64,000 nucleotides of DNA from Fremontodendron californicum (taxonomy: Eukaryota > Streptophyta > Magnoliopsida > Malvales > Malvaceae): positions 20,020,126-20,084,125 of the forward strand of contig JAULJL010000024.1 in the NCBI GenBank assembly GCA_030761205.1. The letters are read 5' to 3'. A program made the translations under genes and the position numbers. Positions 10,697 through 20,800 of this stretch are shown here, one piece after another (positions within the stretch are counted from its first letter, which is position 1; every line of letters starts with the position of its first letter). The notes beneath the pieces were generated by a model. It had not been told where the DNA came from. It saw only the letters and a program-made list of their open reading frames with translations, and did not search any database.

Positions 10697-11149
10697 GACT
10701 AATTTTGTAATAGCACTTTGAAAGGCGAATTACGGACTTATCTTAGGCCAGATCTTTTTATTCTATCTATGGTGTATTTAGTTCCAGGAAATCAATGAAA
10801 GACCGTTCGGTTGAAATTATCCCAGGGCCAATACATTCAAATGCATTCATATATTATTTATTTTGTTTGTTTATTTGTACATTTACTCATGTTTATAATC
10901 ATTCATTTTTGAAATTCATTTATGTTCACACACTTAACCATATTCCTTCATTCATTCATATTCATACATTTAACCACTCATTTATTCATTTCGCTTGTTC
11001 ATTCATTCTTTCGTGTTCATATACATAGTCATGTACATATCCATTTTATTTGATTCATTTATTTGATTCATTCATTCACATTTAGTCATACATTCATTCA
11101 TTCATTTTTTATAAAACATAAAAAAAGATGTCTCAATAATTTCTAATTC
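10697..11149 (+). other. ORF1-gag spacer with ATTC-type tetranucleotide repeats
   Basis: The spacer contains a degenerate array of TTCA/ATTC units from about 10840 to 11110 (TTCATTCATTC and variants). It separates ORF1 from gag. Similar arrays occupy the same place in B (about 40740-41010) and C (about 53210-53430), so the low-complexity tract belongs to the family. The gag ATG follows about 40 bases later. No gene. Confidence 0.7.
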
Positions 11150-13512
11150 ATGGTTTTCAAAAGTAAAGGTACAAGTTGTCGCACTCAGAAAGAATCAAAT
11201 TTCCGACACCCTTACAATACTCGATCTCAAGCCAGAGCTATGGAAAACGATCAGCTTGCTAGAATTGAAAGAATGGAAAGAACTCAAAGGGAACTTCAGG
11301 AACAGTTAGCTAAATCACATGATGAGTCTCGAGAACAGATGACTAAACTCATGGAAATGATGAGTGCCATGATGAAACAAAATGGGCCAAGAGAGAATTC
11401 GTTCACCGGGAAAAGGGTGGTAGTTGAAGAGGATCAACCTGAAAACATACAGCAAAAGGGCCAAGAGGTGCCAATTGGGGCAGCCTCCTATGTGTATATC
11501 CAGCAAGCTGCTGAGACACAGAACTATGTTCCCAGAAAGGGTAATATGGGAGCTGACCCAAATGATGTTAATGTTCCAGACTTTGAGGAACTAGCTGAAA
11601 AGGAAAAAGCAAAGATGATTGAGCTGAAGAGGGTCAAAATGGAAGAATCATAGAAAAAATATCAACTGTTGGAGGAGAGGCTGAGGGTCGTTGAAGGGGC
11701 GGAGTTATTTGGCAGTCTAGGTGCCAAAGAAATGAGCTTAGTACACGATCTAGTAATTCCCCCAAAGTTCAAAGTACCAGACTTTGAAAAATATAATGGG
11801 ACTAACAACCCATCAGCACATCTGACCATGTACTGTAGAAGGATGACGGGGCATGAAGATAATGAGAAACTGCTTATCCATTGTTTCTAAGATAGCTTGA
11901 CAGGGTCTGCAACCCGATGGTACAACCAACTGAGTCGTACCAAGGTTCGTTCATGGACGGATTTAATCAGGGCTTTCATGGAATATTATAAGCATGTGTC
12001 TGACATGGTACCTGATAGGATGTCACTTTAGAACATGGAAAAGAGGACCACTGAGAGTTTCAAAGAATACTCGTAAAGGTGGAGGGATCTGGCCACACAA
12101 GTGCAACCCCTTTTAACTAGCAAAGAAACTACAGTGCTTGTCATCAACACTTTGAAAGCACCATACTATGATAAATTGGTGGGGATTGCCACCAAGGACT
12201 TTGCAGACATGGTAATATCTGGGGAGATGATAGAGTCGGCCATTAAGAATGGGAAAAGGAAAGGGGTGAGCCTTCTATTCTGTAAAAGGTATTCCCTTCC
12301 AGGAAGAAAGAGGAGACGCACGCAGTTAGTATCAACCAATATCCATATACACCTCCATACCACATACACCACCAAGGCCCTATACTTTTACCACATCTTA
12401 TGCACCTCCTACACCCTACACACCTTACCTGAGGTATAGTCCTTATTACCCCAATGTGAACCACCTTACCCAAAATCCTTTCCCTTATACCAATATAACA
12501 CAATAGCCGTTTTCGACTGGCATGTCCCTACAGATAAACCTTCCCCGAATCACTATCCGAAACACTCAAAGAGCCTGGCGCAATGACCAACGTTCACCAA
12601 GGAACGATCAAAAACCCCAATTTAATCCGATTTCTACCACCTATGGTGAGCTATATCCTAAACTGTTGTAGGGTCAACTTGTTGCACCCGTGTACCTCAA
12701 ACCTCTAACTCCGTCATATCCAAGTTGGTATAATGCAAATACTAACTGCGCATAGCACGCAGGAATTCAAGGACATTCCACTGAAGATTGCCTGGCCTTT
12801 AAAAAGAAAGTCCAAAGCCTGATCAACGTCAGAGTTGGGCAAAGAATGGGCCGAATGTAGCGGGGAACCAATTGCCAGCTCATGCGGGGAATCGAGTAAA
12901 TGCAGTATGGACAGGGGAAGTCAAAAGGGTAAAAAGGGATGCCAGGAAAGTCAAGACTCCAATGTTGACAATATGGGTCGAGATGGTTAAGGTAGGAATG
13001 GTGGGAGATGTAAATAGTTTAAAAACGATCGCGAAGAGGGTACAGAATTAGTGCACGTTCCATAAGTGTGGAGGTCATATCATACAGGACTGTGGGGACT
13101 TTTTGGCTAAAGTCCAAAAAATGATGGATAATGGGAAGGCCCAGTTTTATGAGGAGACAGAGGAGGAAGTAGAGGTTATTGAGAATACAGTTCGCTACGG
13201 GATAGGAAGACCCTTTATCATCTATCATAATGAACCAGAGTAGAAAGTTATGCCAGTCGTTGAGGAAGGTGCGCCTAAGTTAATCATTGATTTGCCTGTT
13301 TCCTTTTCGTACAAGGAAAACAAAGCTGCACCATGGAAATAAGACTATAGCATGGTTATGCCTGGGTCTTCGAGTCAGCAGGATATCACAGTTATGGGGC
13401 ACTTAACACGAAGTGGAAAGTGTTATGCTCCTGAGGCTGTTGAATAAGGGTTAACAGGGAAAGATAGAGAAGCAGACAAAGGGAAGAAAGCAGCTGAACC
13501 AATCCATATTGA
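11150..13512 (+). pseudogene. gag polyprotein region of element Z
   Basis: Starts at ATG with MVFKSKGT, an HPYNTRSQARAMEN segment and a predicted coiled coil (ERMERTQRELQEQLAK). The capsid core (retrotransposon gag family) follows: IPPKFKVPDFEKYNGTNNP, TGSATRWYNQL, then SWTDLIRAFMEYYKH. A Cys/His segment near 12740 (GHSTEDCLAFKKKVQ) and a second near 13060 (CTFHKCGGHIIQDC) look like the paired zinc-binding motifs of this lineage. Gag would form the particle and bind RNA. In-frame stops at 11651, 11888, 12029 and 12074 each replace Gln codons seen in relatives; the one at 11651 is shared with B. Frame is also lost after about 12250. Confidence 0.85.
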
Positions 13513-13513
13513 G

Positions 13514-14873
13514 ATGGATTTGTCAAAAGAAGTAGAAAGGGGGTCAGCCCCCGTAAACAGAATAAAAGAGCCGGTGAGCGAGATGGAAGCCTGCGAGTTC
13601 TTAAAATTCATAAAGCACAGTGAGTATAGCATGGTTGAGCAACTACAACGTCAACCAGCTAGAATTTCAATCTTATCTTTGCTTTTGAATTCGGAGCCAC
13701 ACAGAAATGCCCTATTGAGAGTGTTGAATCAGGCATATGTGGCTAACAACATATCGGAAGAAAATTTGGACAGGCTGGTGGGAAACATTACGGCAGACGA
13801 CCATATATATTTTAGTTATGAGGAGATACCACCCAATGGTATTGAGTCAACAAAAGCTCTCCTTATAACTACCACTTGTAAGAGGCACATATTAAAAAGG
13901 GTCATTTTGGATAATGGTTCTTCATTAAATGTGATGCCTTTGGCAACCCTGTCCAAATTGCCAGTGGATATTTCTTATATGCTGCCAAGCTGCACGGTGC
14001 TCAGAGCCTTTGATGGTACCAGGAGAAATGTAATGGGAACTATTAAGGTTCCTCTGGAGATAGGCCCATGCACATATGCAGTGAACTTTTAGGTCATGGA
14101 TATTAATCTGTCCTATAATTGCCTGTTGGAAGGCCGTGGATACATTCAGTAGGGGCTGTACCTTCATGTCTCCATCAAAAGCTAAAATTTGTGATAGAAG
14201 GGCATTTGATCACTATATCAAGATAAGAGGATGTAATAGCCTCTACATCTACTGAATCTCCTTATGTTGAACCCAATGAAGATGCCAAAAAATGTTCCTT
14301 TCGGTTTTTGGAATTCGTAAATGCAGTTTTCGTCGCTGAAGGATGAAAAATTCCAAAATCGAGGCTGTCCAAAAACACAAGGCTGGTGGTAAGAACTACA
14401 GTGGGAAAAGGCTGCAGGGTTGGAAAAGGCCTCGAAAAATATCTTCAGGGGATGGCCCGAGCAATAGAAGTAATGGGAAAGAAAGATTGGTTTAGCCTGG
14501 GGTATCTTATGAAGGCCCATGAGAAAAGGAAACAAGTTGAAAGGAACCGACAAAGGAGGATGGCCCGTCTTGCAGGTATGGATATTGAATGGGAGCCTAT
14601 GACATTCTCACCTATCCTTCACAGCTTTCTCTCAGCCGGTTCTCTATTCGGAGAAAAGAATTTTGATGATGTACTCGTAATGATCGAGCAAGCCTTTGAG
14701 AGATTCCAGGTGAATAGGGATGAGCAGATGTATGATATGGAGACCTGCATGACGAGGGAGGAAAGAATTGAAAGTGAGAATGCTAACTGGATGGTGGGAC
14801 CTTGTCCACCAGGATATAGACTGACCAATTGGAGTGCAATCGAGCTACCCATAGTTTTTAGGTCTATTCCAAC
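13514..14873 (+). pseudogene. Protease and G-patch-like spacer region of element Z
   Basis: A retropepsin-like aspartic protease. The active site LDNGSS has its Asp codon at 13910-13912 (DNG in place of the usual DTG/DSG), and is followed by NVMPLATLSKLP, a second block with RAFDGTRR and VPLEIGP, and INLSYNCLL. It would cleave Gag-Pol. Downstream, 14390-14560, is a Gly/Lys-rich segment (GKGCRVGKGLEKY, then FSLGYLMKAHEKR) resembling a G-patch, as seen in some plant gypsy polyproteins. It is followed by MDIEWEPMTF and the Trp/Gly-rich PPGYRLTNWS. Stops near 14091 and 14148 are Gln-to-stop changes. The region ends at a predicted splice donor. Confidence 0.8.
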
Positions 14874-15088
14874 GTAATGCTTTTATACAAATCTTAAATA
14901 TCTTTGCCCGAAGATATTAAGAATTTCTTTTGTAATGGGCTTTTGTCTAAAACTTTTTCATCCAATAAATAACAAACATGATGCATTTCCTTCATATTGA
15001 TGTGTCCATATTCTTTCATTTATGCTAGTTATTTTGCTTCGATTGTATATATGTTTTCCTATATTGTTTCTTCCCCACCTATTTACAG
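14874..15088 (+). other. Predicted intron in gag-pol
   Basis: A 215-base stretch starting GTAATG, whose TAA closes the upstream frame, and ending in a pyrimidine-rich tract with TTTACAG. Removing it keeps the reading frame across the junction, passing from the codons before 14874 into CTNAKYED downstream. Ogre-type elements are known to have a spliced intron between the protease and RT regions, which fits. Equivalent segments: 29484-29697, 36817-37030 (both minus) and 62254-62467. Splicing here is prediction only. Confidence 0.7.
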
Positions 15089-16375
15089 GTGTACGAATGC
15101 GAAATATGAGGACCTTTCTGTCAGTAATTCTGAAATAGATTTTGAGAGTCCCATTTGTACGGGTGATTTTGAGACGGACAAAGATATTGAGGATTATGGT
15201 CTACCTCCAGACTTATTAAGAAAAATGGAATAAGAAGAGAAACAAGTACTTCCCTATGAGGAGCTATTGGAAATGTTGAATTTGGAAAGTAGTGAGGAGA
15301 TAAAAAAAAAGGTTAAAATCGGGACTACATTGTCATCATCAATAAAGGGTGAATTGATAGCCTTGCTTCGAGAATATGTAGATGTATTTGCATGGTCATA
15401 CCAAGACATGCTGGGTCTGGATCCAAATATTGTGGTACATAAGCTCCCTTTAAGGCTAGAGTGCAAGCCAATTCAGTAAAAGTTGAGAAGAATGAGGCTG
15501 GACATGCTGTTAAAGGTAAAAGAGGAGGTGAAGAGGCAGTTTGATGCTGGATTCTTAGAGGTAGAAAAATATCCAGAATGGGTGGCAAACATTGTTCCAA
15601 TACCGAAGAAGGATGGCAAGGTGCGTATGTGCGTCGATTACCGAGATTTGAATAAGGCCAGTCCCAAAGATAATTTTCCTTTGCCCCACATTGACACTTT
15701 TGTGGATAATACGGTGAAGATTCCTTGTTTTCTTTCATGGATGGGTTCTCAGGATATAATCAGATTAAGATGGCACCGGAAGATATGGAGAAAACCACAT
15801 TTGTTACAATGTGGGGAACATTCTGCTACAAGGTAATGCCGTTTGGGTTGAAGAATGCTGGGGCAACATATCAGAGAGCCATGGTGACCTTGTTTCATGA
15901 CATGATGCATAGAGGAATTGAGGTATATGTTGATGATATGATTGCAAAGTTACAAGGAGAAGAGGAGCATATTGTGAATCCTAGGAAACTCTTTGAAAGA
16001 CTAAGAAAGTTTCAACTCAAGCTAAACCCGGCAAAATAAACTTTTGGAGTCACTTCGGGGAAATTGCTGAGTTTTGTTGTTAGCAAAAGGGGAATTGAGA
16101 TTGATCCGGATAAAGTGAAGGCCATCCAGAATTTGCCACCTCCACATACTCAAAAAGAAGTAAGAGGTTTTCTGGGGAGATTGAATTACATTGCTCGGTT
16201 TATCTCTCAGTTAACCGATAAGTGATCCAATATTCAAGTTACTTCGAAGACGTGATCCAGTAGAGTGGGATGAAGGGTGTCAGATTGCTTTTGAAATGGT
16301 TAAGCATTATCTATCAAACCCACCAGTATTAATACCACCGGCTCCAGATAAACCGATGATATTGTATCTATCAGT
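15089..16375 (+). pseudogene. Reverse transcriptase region of element Z
   Basis: The N-terminal linker contains SEIDFESPICTGDFE. RT proper begins near 15480 (RRMRLDMLLKVKEEVKR) and includes YPEWVANIVPIPKKDGK, VDYRDLNKASPKDNFPLP, SFMDGFSGYNQIKM, CYKVMPFGLKNAGATYQRAM and the catalytic YVDD at 15926-15937. The palm motifs are all visible, and YVDD is intact, unlike in B. A one-base deletion near 15716-15724 moves the frame. Stops at 15231 and 15477 are Gln-to-stop changes, and another lies near 16036. The connection domain carries the KRGIEIDPDKVKAIQNLPPP block. RT copies the RNA into cDNA in the particle. Confidence 0.9.
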
Positions 16376-17330
16376 ATTTGAGAGATCTATGGGTTGTGTT
16401 TTGGGGCAGCTTGATGAGACTGGAAAGAGAAAATAGGTGGTTTACTACCTCAGCAAGAAGTTCACAGACTATGAGTTGAAATATTCGTCAGTAGAAAAGC
16501 TGTGTTGTGCTTTAGCTTGGACTGCTCGGAGGTTCAGACAGTATATGCTGTACCACACAACGTGGTTGATCGCCAAGCTAGATCCAATCAAGTACATATT
16601 GGAAGCACCTTCTTTGTCAGGGAGGATGGCAAGATGGCAGGTTTTGTTATCAGAATACGATATTGTATATGAGAGTCAGAAAGCTATGAAGGGCAGTGAA
16701 GTGGCTGAATTTTTAGCAAGTCGGGCAGTGGAAGATTATGAGCCGTTGAACTTTGATTTCCCAGGTGAAGATTTGATGTATGTTTCGCGAGCGGATGAGG
16801 TTTCCTTCAAGAAGAATGTATGGAATATGTACTTTGATGGGGCATCAAATGCCACGGGGTACGAAATTGGTGTAGTGCTCATATCCCCAGAAGAAGATTA
16901 TTATCGCTTTACCGCGAGATTGGATTTTGATTGTACAAACAATATGGCTGAGTATGAGGCATGTACTATGGGCCTTCGTGCAGCAGAGGACAGAAAAATC
17001 AAAGTTTTCGAAGTTTTTAAAGACTCGGCCTTAGTGATATACCAGTTACGGGGAGAATGGGAAACCCGAGATACAAAGCTTATCCGATACCGAGAACTCA
17101 TATTGAGTTTATTGGAGGAGTTTAAAGAAGTAAGTTTCAATTACTTTCCCTGAGAAGAAAATCGGATGGCGGATGCTCTGGTTACTTTGTCATCAATGAT
17201 TAAAGTAAATGAAGGGGCAGAAGTTGTGCCGATCAAAATGAGCATATATGAGTCTCCTGCCCACTGTTTGAGTATTGAAGAATAAGCAAATGGTCTCCCT
17301 TGGTATAACAACATCTTGCAGTACATCAAG
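16376..17330 (+). pseudogene. Dual RNase H region of element Z
   Basis: The first RNase H-type domain follows RT (GCVLGQLDETG, then YYLSKKFTDYELKYSSVEK and ALAWTARRFRQYML). The second, archaeal-like RNase H typical of the Tat lineage starts with MYFDGASN near 16830. Its acidic residues are visible: Asp in FDGAS, Glu in MAEYEA, Asp in KDSALVIYQL and Asp in RMADALVTL. Relatives in B have Asn at the last position. The longest open stretch is 16437-17153. Stops: 16434 (Gln), 17151 (Arg CGA to TGA), 17283. A second RNase H is a lineage mark of Tat/Ogre elements. Confidence 0.85.
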
Positions 17331-17826
17331 AGTCAACAATATCCAGAACAGGCAACAAAAAATGACAAGAGAACTCTGAGAAGGCTAGCAATGGGTTTTG
17401 TCCTAGATGGGGAGATTCTCTATAAGAAAGGAAAAGATCAAATCCTGTTAAGATGTGTCGGGTCTGCCGAAGCTTGAAGAATCATAGAAGAAGTCCATGA
17501 ACAGATATATGGCACCCATGCTAATGGTCACATGCTTGCAATGCAGATTATGAGAGCAGGGTATTATTGGCTAACGATGGAAGGAGATTGTATCAGTTAT
17601 TCCCGAAAGTGCCATAAATGCCAGATATATGCAGATAAGATTCATGTGCCGCCATCTCCATTGCATGTCATGATCGCATCATGGCCGTTTTCAATGTGGA
17701 GAATGGATATGATTGGGCTTATTACCCCGAAAGCTTCAAATGGACATCGTTTCATCTTGGTGGCCATAGACTATTTCACAAAGTGGGTGGAAGCTGCTTC
17801 TTATACAAATGTAATGAAGTCGGTGG
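17331..17826 (+). pseudogene. Integrase N-terminal half (inverted part of element Z)
   Basis: The HHCC zinc-binding region spans GTHANGHMLAMQIM to CHKCQIYADK. The first catalytic Asp lies in WRMDMIGLITP, followed by HRFILVAIDYFTKWVEAASY. The sequence stops at GGTGG (17822-17826) where the LTR begins, exactly where the C-terminal half at 1628-2351 is broken. The two halves together cover the family integrase once. A stop at 17476 is an Arg CGA-to-TGA change. The orientation is opposite to the other half, which supports an inversion. Confidence 0.85.
17822..17826 (-). repeat. Target-site duplication, right copy (GGTGG on + strand)
   Basis: The reverse complement of CCACC at 2347-2351, directly bordering the LTR end at 17827. 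Relatives read CCACCGACTTC here without interruption. The opposite orientation of the two copies is what a post-insertion inversion would leave. Confidence 0.8.
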
Positions 17827-20800
17827 TGTAGCAATCTAAAAAAAATAACAATAACAAGGCCTCATCGCGAAACTTTATTATTCGTGAGGCGTGAGATTAA
17901 AAAAAAAGAGGAAATGTTGACTTAATTCCTCTAGAAAAACGAAGGTCGAGGGTATGAAAACGGCCTCGTAAAAAGACATAGAGTCGCCACCAATCTTTTT
18001 TAGCTAGGTGTGATCGGCCACCTATTAAAACCGGTTTTATAAAATATTTTAAAATTAATTAAAACATTTTTCAAAACCAATTTCAAGTCTGCGTTATAAA
18101 ACAGAGAAATCAAAGAAGTGAGTTCGGGAGTCGGTTACGTACGGGGAAGGATTAGCACCCCCACAATGCCCGTATAAATCGGTACCTTATTAATGGTGTG
18201 TTATCTCAAGTCTCAGTAAAAAAGTTGGTTTTTAATTTAGTATTTCAAGTTAATTCCCAATTGTAAGAAAAATAATTCCATTTTTAATTGAAAATGATCC
18301 GAAATTTATTAATTCAAAATTTTCCTACATTCCCCGACAAAATTGGCAAAATATAGAAATTTTTATTCATTTGGAAAACTTTCTTAATCATTCTCGTTCT
18401 TGGAAAGAAAGATATTCCTTTATTAATGATAATTGATGATATTCCCTCCAGCAAACCCGGTAGAGAACTCATGAATTAATTTAACTCGGGAATATCTTTA
18501 TTTTTATTGAAAATCATTATATTTTTCAAAACATTTAAAAATATGAACATGAACATGTATGACATAAATAAAATGACATGGCAAAGTCTAGATAATATAA
18601 AGCAACCTAAATGATATGACATAATTTAAATGAGATAGTATATTCTAGGTAAAAATGAAAAAAATCCTAAGTATCATAGTATATTCTAAATGAGATAAAA
18701 TTATTTAAATGACTGGCAATTTTAAATGATATGGCATATTTTAAATGACATGGCATGTTATAAATAAAATAACTTAAATGACATGGAATATGATCTAAAT
18801 GATATGAAATTAAAATAATGCTAACATATAATATGCATGAAAATGAAAATAAAAATAATGCATGAACATAATATATGTCAAACAATATGACAAAAATAAC
18901 TATATAAAAAGCATAGGATATCATGAAACATTCAAAATCATATGGCAAACAAATATAAGATCATAAAATGTGAATTAAAATAACAATAATACCATGGAAA
19001 ATATCATAGCAAAAATCACACATTTAAATAAAATGCATGAACAAGGAAAATGCAATGCATGAAAATGTATTTTTTCCTCTAAATAAAGAAATTCGTATAT
19101 CTAAAAAGATATCCGGCTACCTTAGGAAAATATGTCAAATTATATTTTCTAAAAAAAAAATAAAACTTTGTGATTGTTTGAAAACAATTTTGAGGAAAAC
19201 TTGAATAAAAATTAGAACCCTTACCAAACACTTTTAAAATGGCTTTGATTTCCTAAGTTTAAAATCCCGGACTTAATTACCCTTAACTCGAGATTTATAA
19301 AATCATTTTTTAAGTTTAAAAAGGCTTAGAGACTACCCTATGACAGTAGCTAAATCTTCTAACCAACCCACTCTAAATGCCTTAGCTAAATTCAACCATT
19401 ATTCCTCTTTCGATTTCAAATATGCCTCTACTGTCTGGTTTTTCCACAGGATTTTTTACCCTCTTTCTAAAAATTCAATAAAATCTAAACAAAATACTGG
19501 AGACTCAAAACATGTAAAAATACACGTGAAAAAATTGGCTTAATTTTTTGATTAAATATGACTGCCCAGAAAAATCAAAGATGTTTGTGTACTGGGTGAA
19601 AAAAACTGTTTTCTCAAAACACATTTTTTGCCTTTGATAAAGTCTTTCAAAAATCAACAAAAAAATTGCTGGAGACCATTCTAAAGACCTAAGGACAGTA
19701 GCTAAAACATTTAAAACCCTTAGACAAAAATTGGCTAAGTAAAAAAATCACAAAGGTAGAACAATCAATTTGACAATTCTTTAATTTTCCACAAGTATGC
19801 TCAAGAGAGCATGACTTTGAGCCACTAATTGGCCTAAGTCACAAATCAAGTGGCAATGACATGGAATGCATGAACATACAGCAAATGGAATGTATGAAAT
19901 GCATGGTCTAAAGCCTAAATGGTAAAGGAAATGCATGACAATTCAAGACAACCTAAATGCCTAGCATGAGTTTGCATGGCAATAAATGCTATCCTAACTC
20001 AATATGCATGCAATGCTTGATAATGCAAATATGACTTGGACCTAATATGTTATGAATATGCATGAAAATGCTAATGTGACATAAGACCTAAATAGCATAG
20101 TAATGCATGACAATACCATAGTGATTTAAGACTCAATATGCATGGCACTACCAATATGGCCTAGACCTAAAATCTAATGAACATGCATAGCAATACTATG
20201 AACATACAATGACCCATGAAACTAATGTCAATGTTGGAACAAACAGCAACTAAGACACAATTTCAAGATATGATAATGCAAAGCATATTACCTAAACAAA
20301 ATTCAAATGCATGACAATGCAAGGGATACATGAAGAGGCCAAATGGTCACATGAGACTCTAATGCAATCCTATTTAGTAAATGACATAAGTACATGAAAA
20401 ATCATGTTAAGATGCATAATATCATGACATTTTCATAAGCATATGACATACTAAAATCAAAAAGCACAAGCTCATGGCATGGAGATCCAAACAAGTCAAG
20501 AAGCAAGGTGAAAATACACATGCAAGGCATATCAATAATGGAGTTTTCGAATGGTCATGGAACAAAATAATGGCATTTTATCATAGCATTTTCATAAGCA
20601 CATGGCATACTAAAATCAAAATGTACAAGTTCATGGCATGGAGATGCAAACAAGTTAAGAAGCAAAAGACATGCAAGGCATACAAAAATGAAGTTGCCGA
20701 ATGGTCTTGGAACAAAATAAAGAAAATGCAAACATGTAAGACATGATACATGAAAAAAAAATGCACAACATGAGCATATGAATAACAATGGCTGAATATG

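Noticed and set aside
2352..17826. Plain complete + strand element inserted in Z
   Set aside because: There is no 3' LTR in + orientation, the integrase ends at the same site at which Z is broken, and the flanking 5-mers are reverse complements. Inversion is a better reading.
15089..17826. Endogenous pararetrovirus (caulimovirus-like) RT
   Set aside because: Long LTRs, integrase with HHCC and DDE residues, and a tRNA-Arg-type PBS mark a gypsy LTR retrotransposon; no movement protein or viral coat motif seen.
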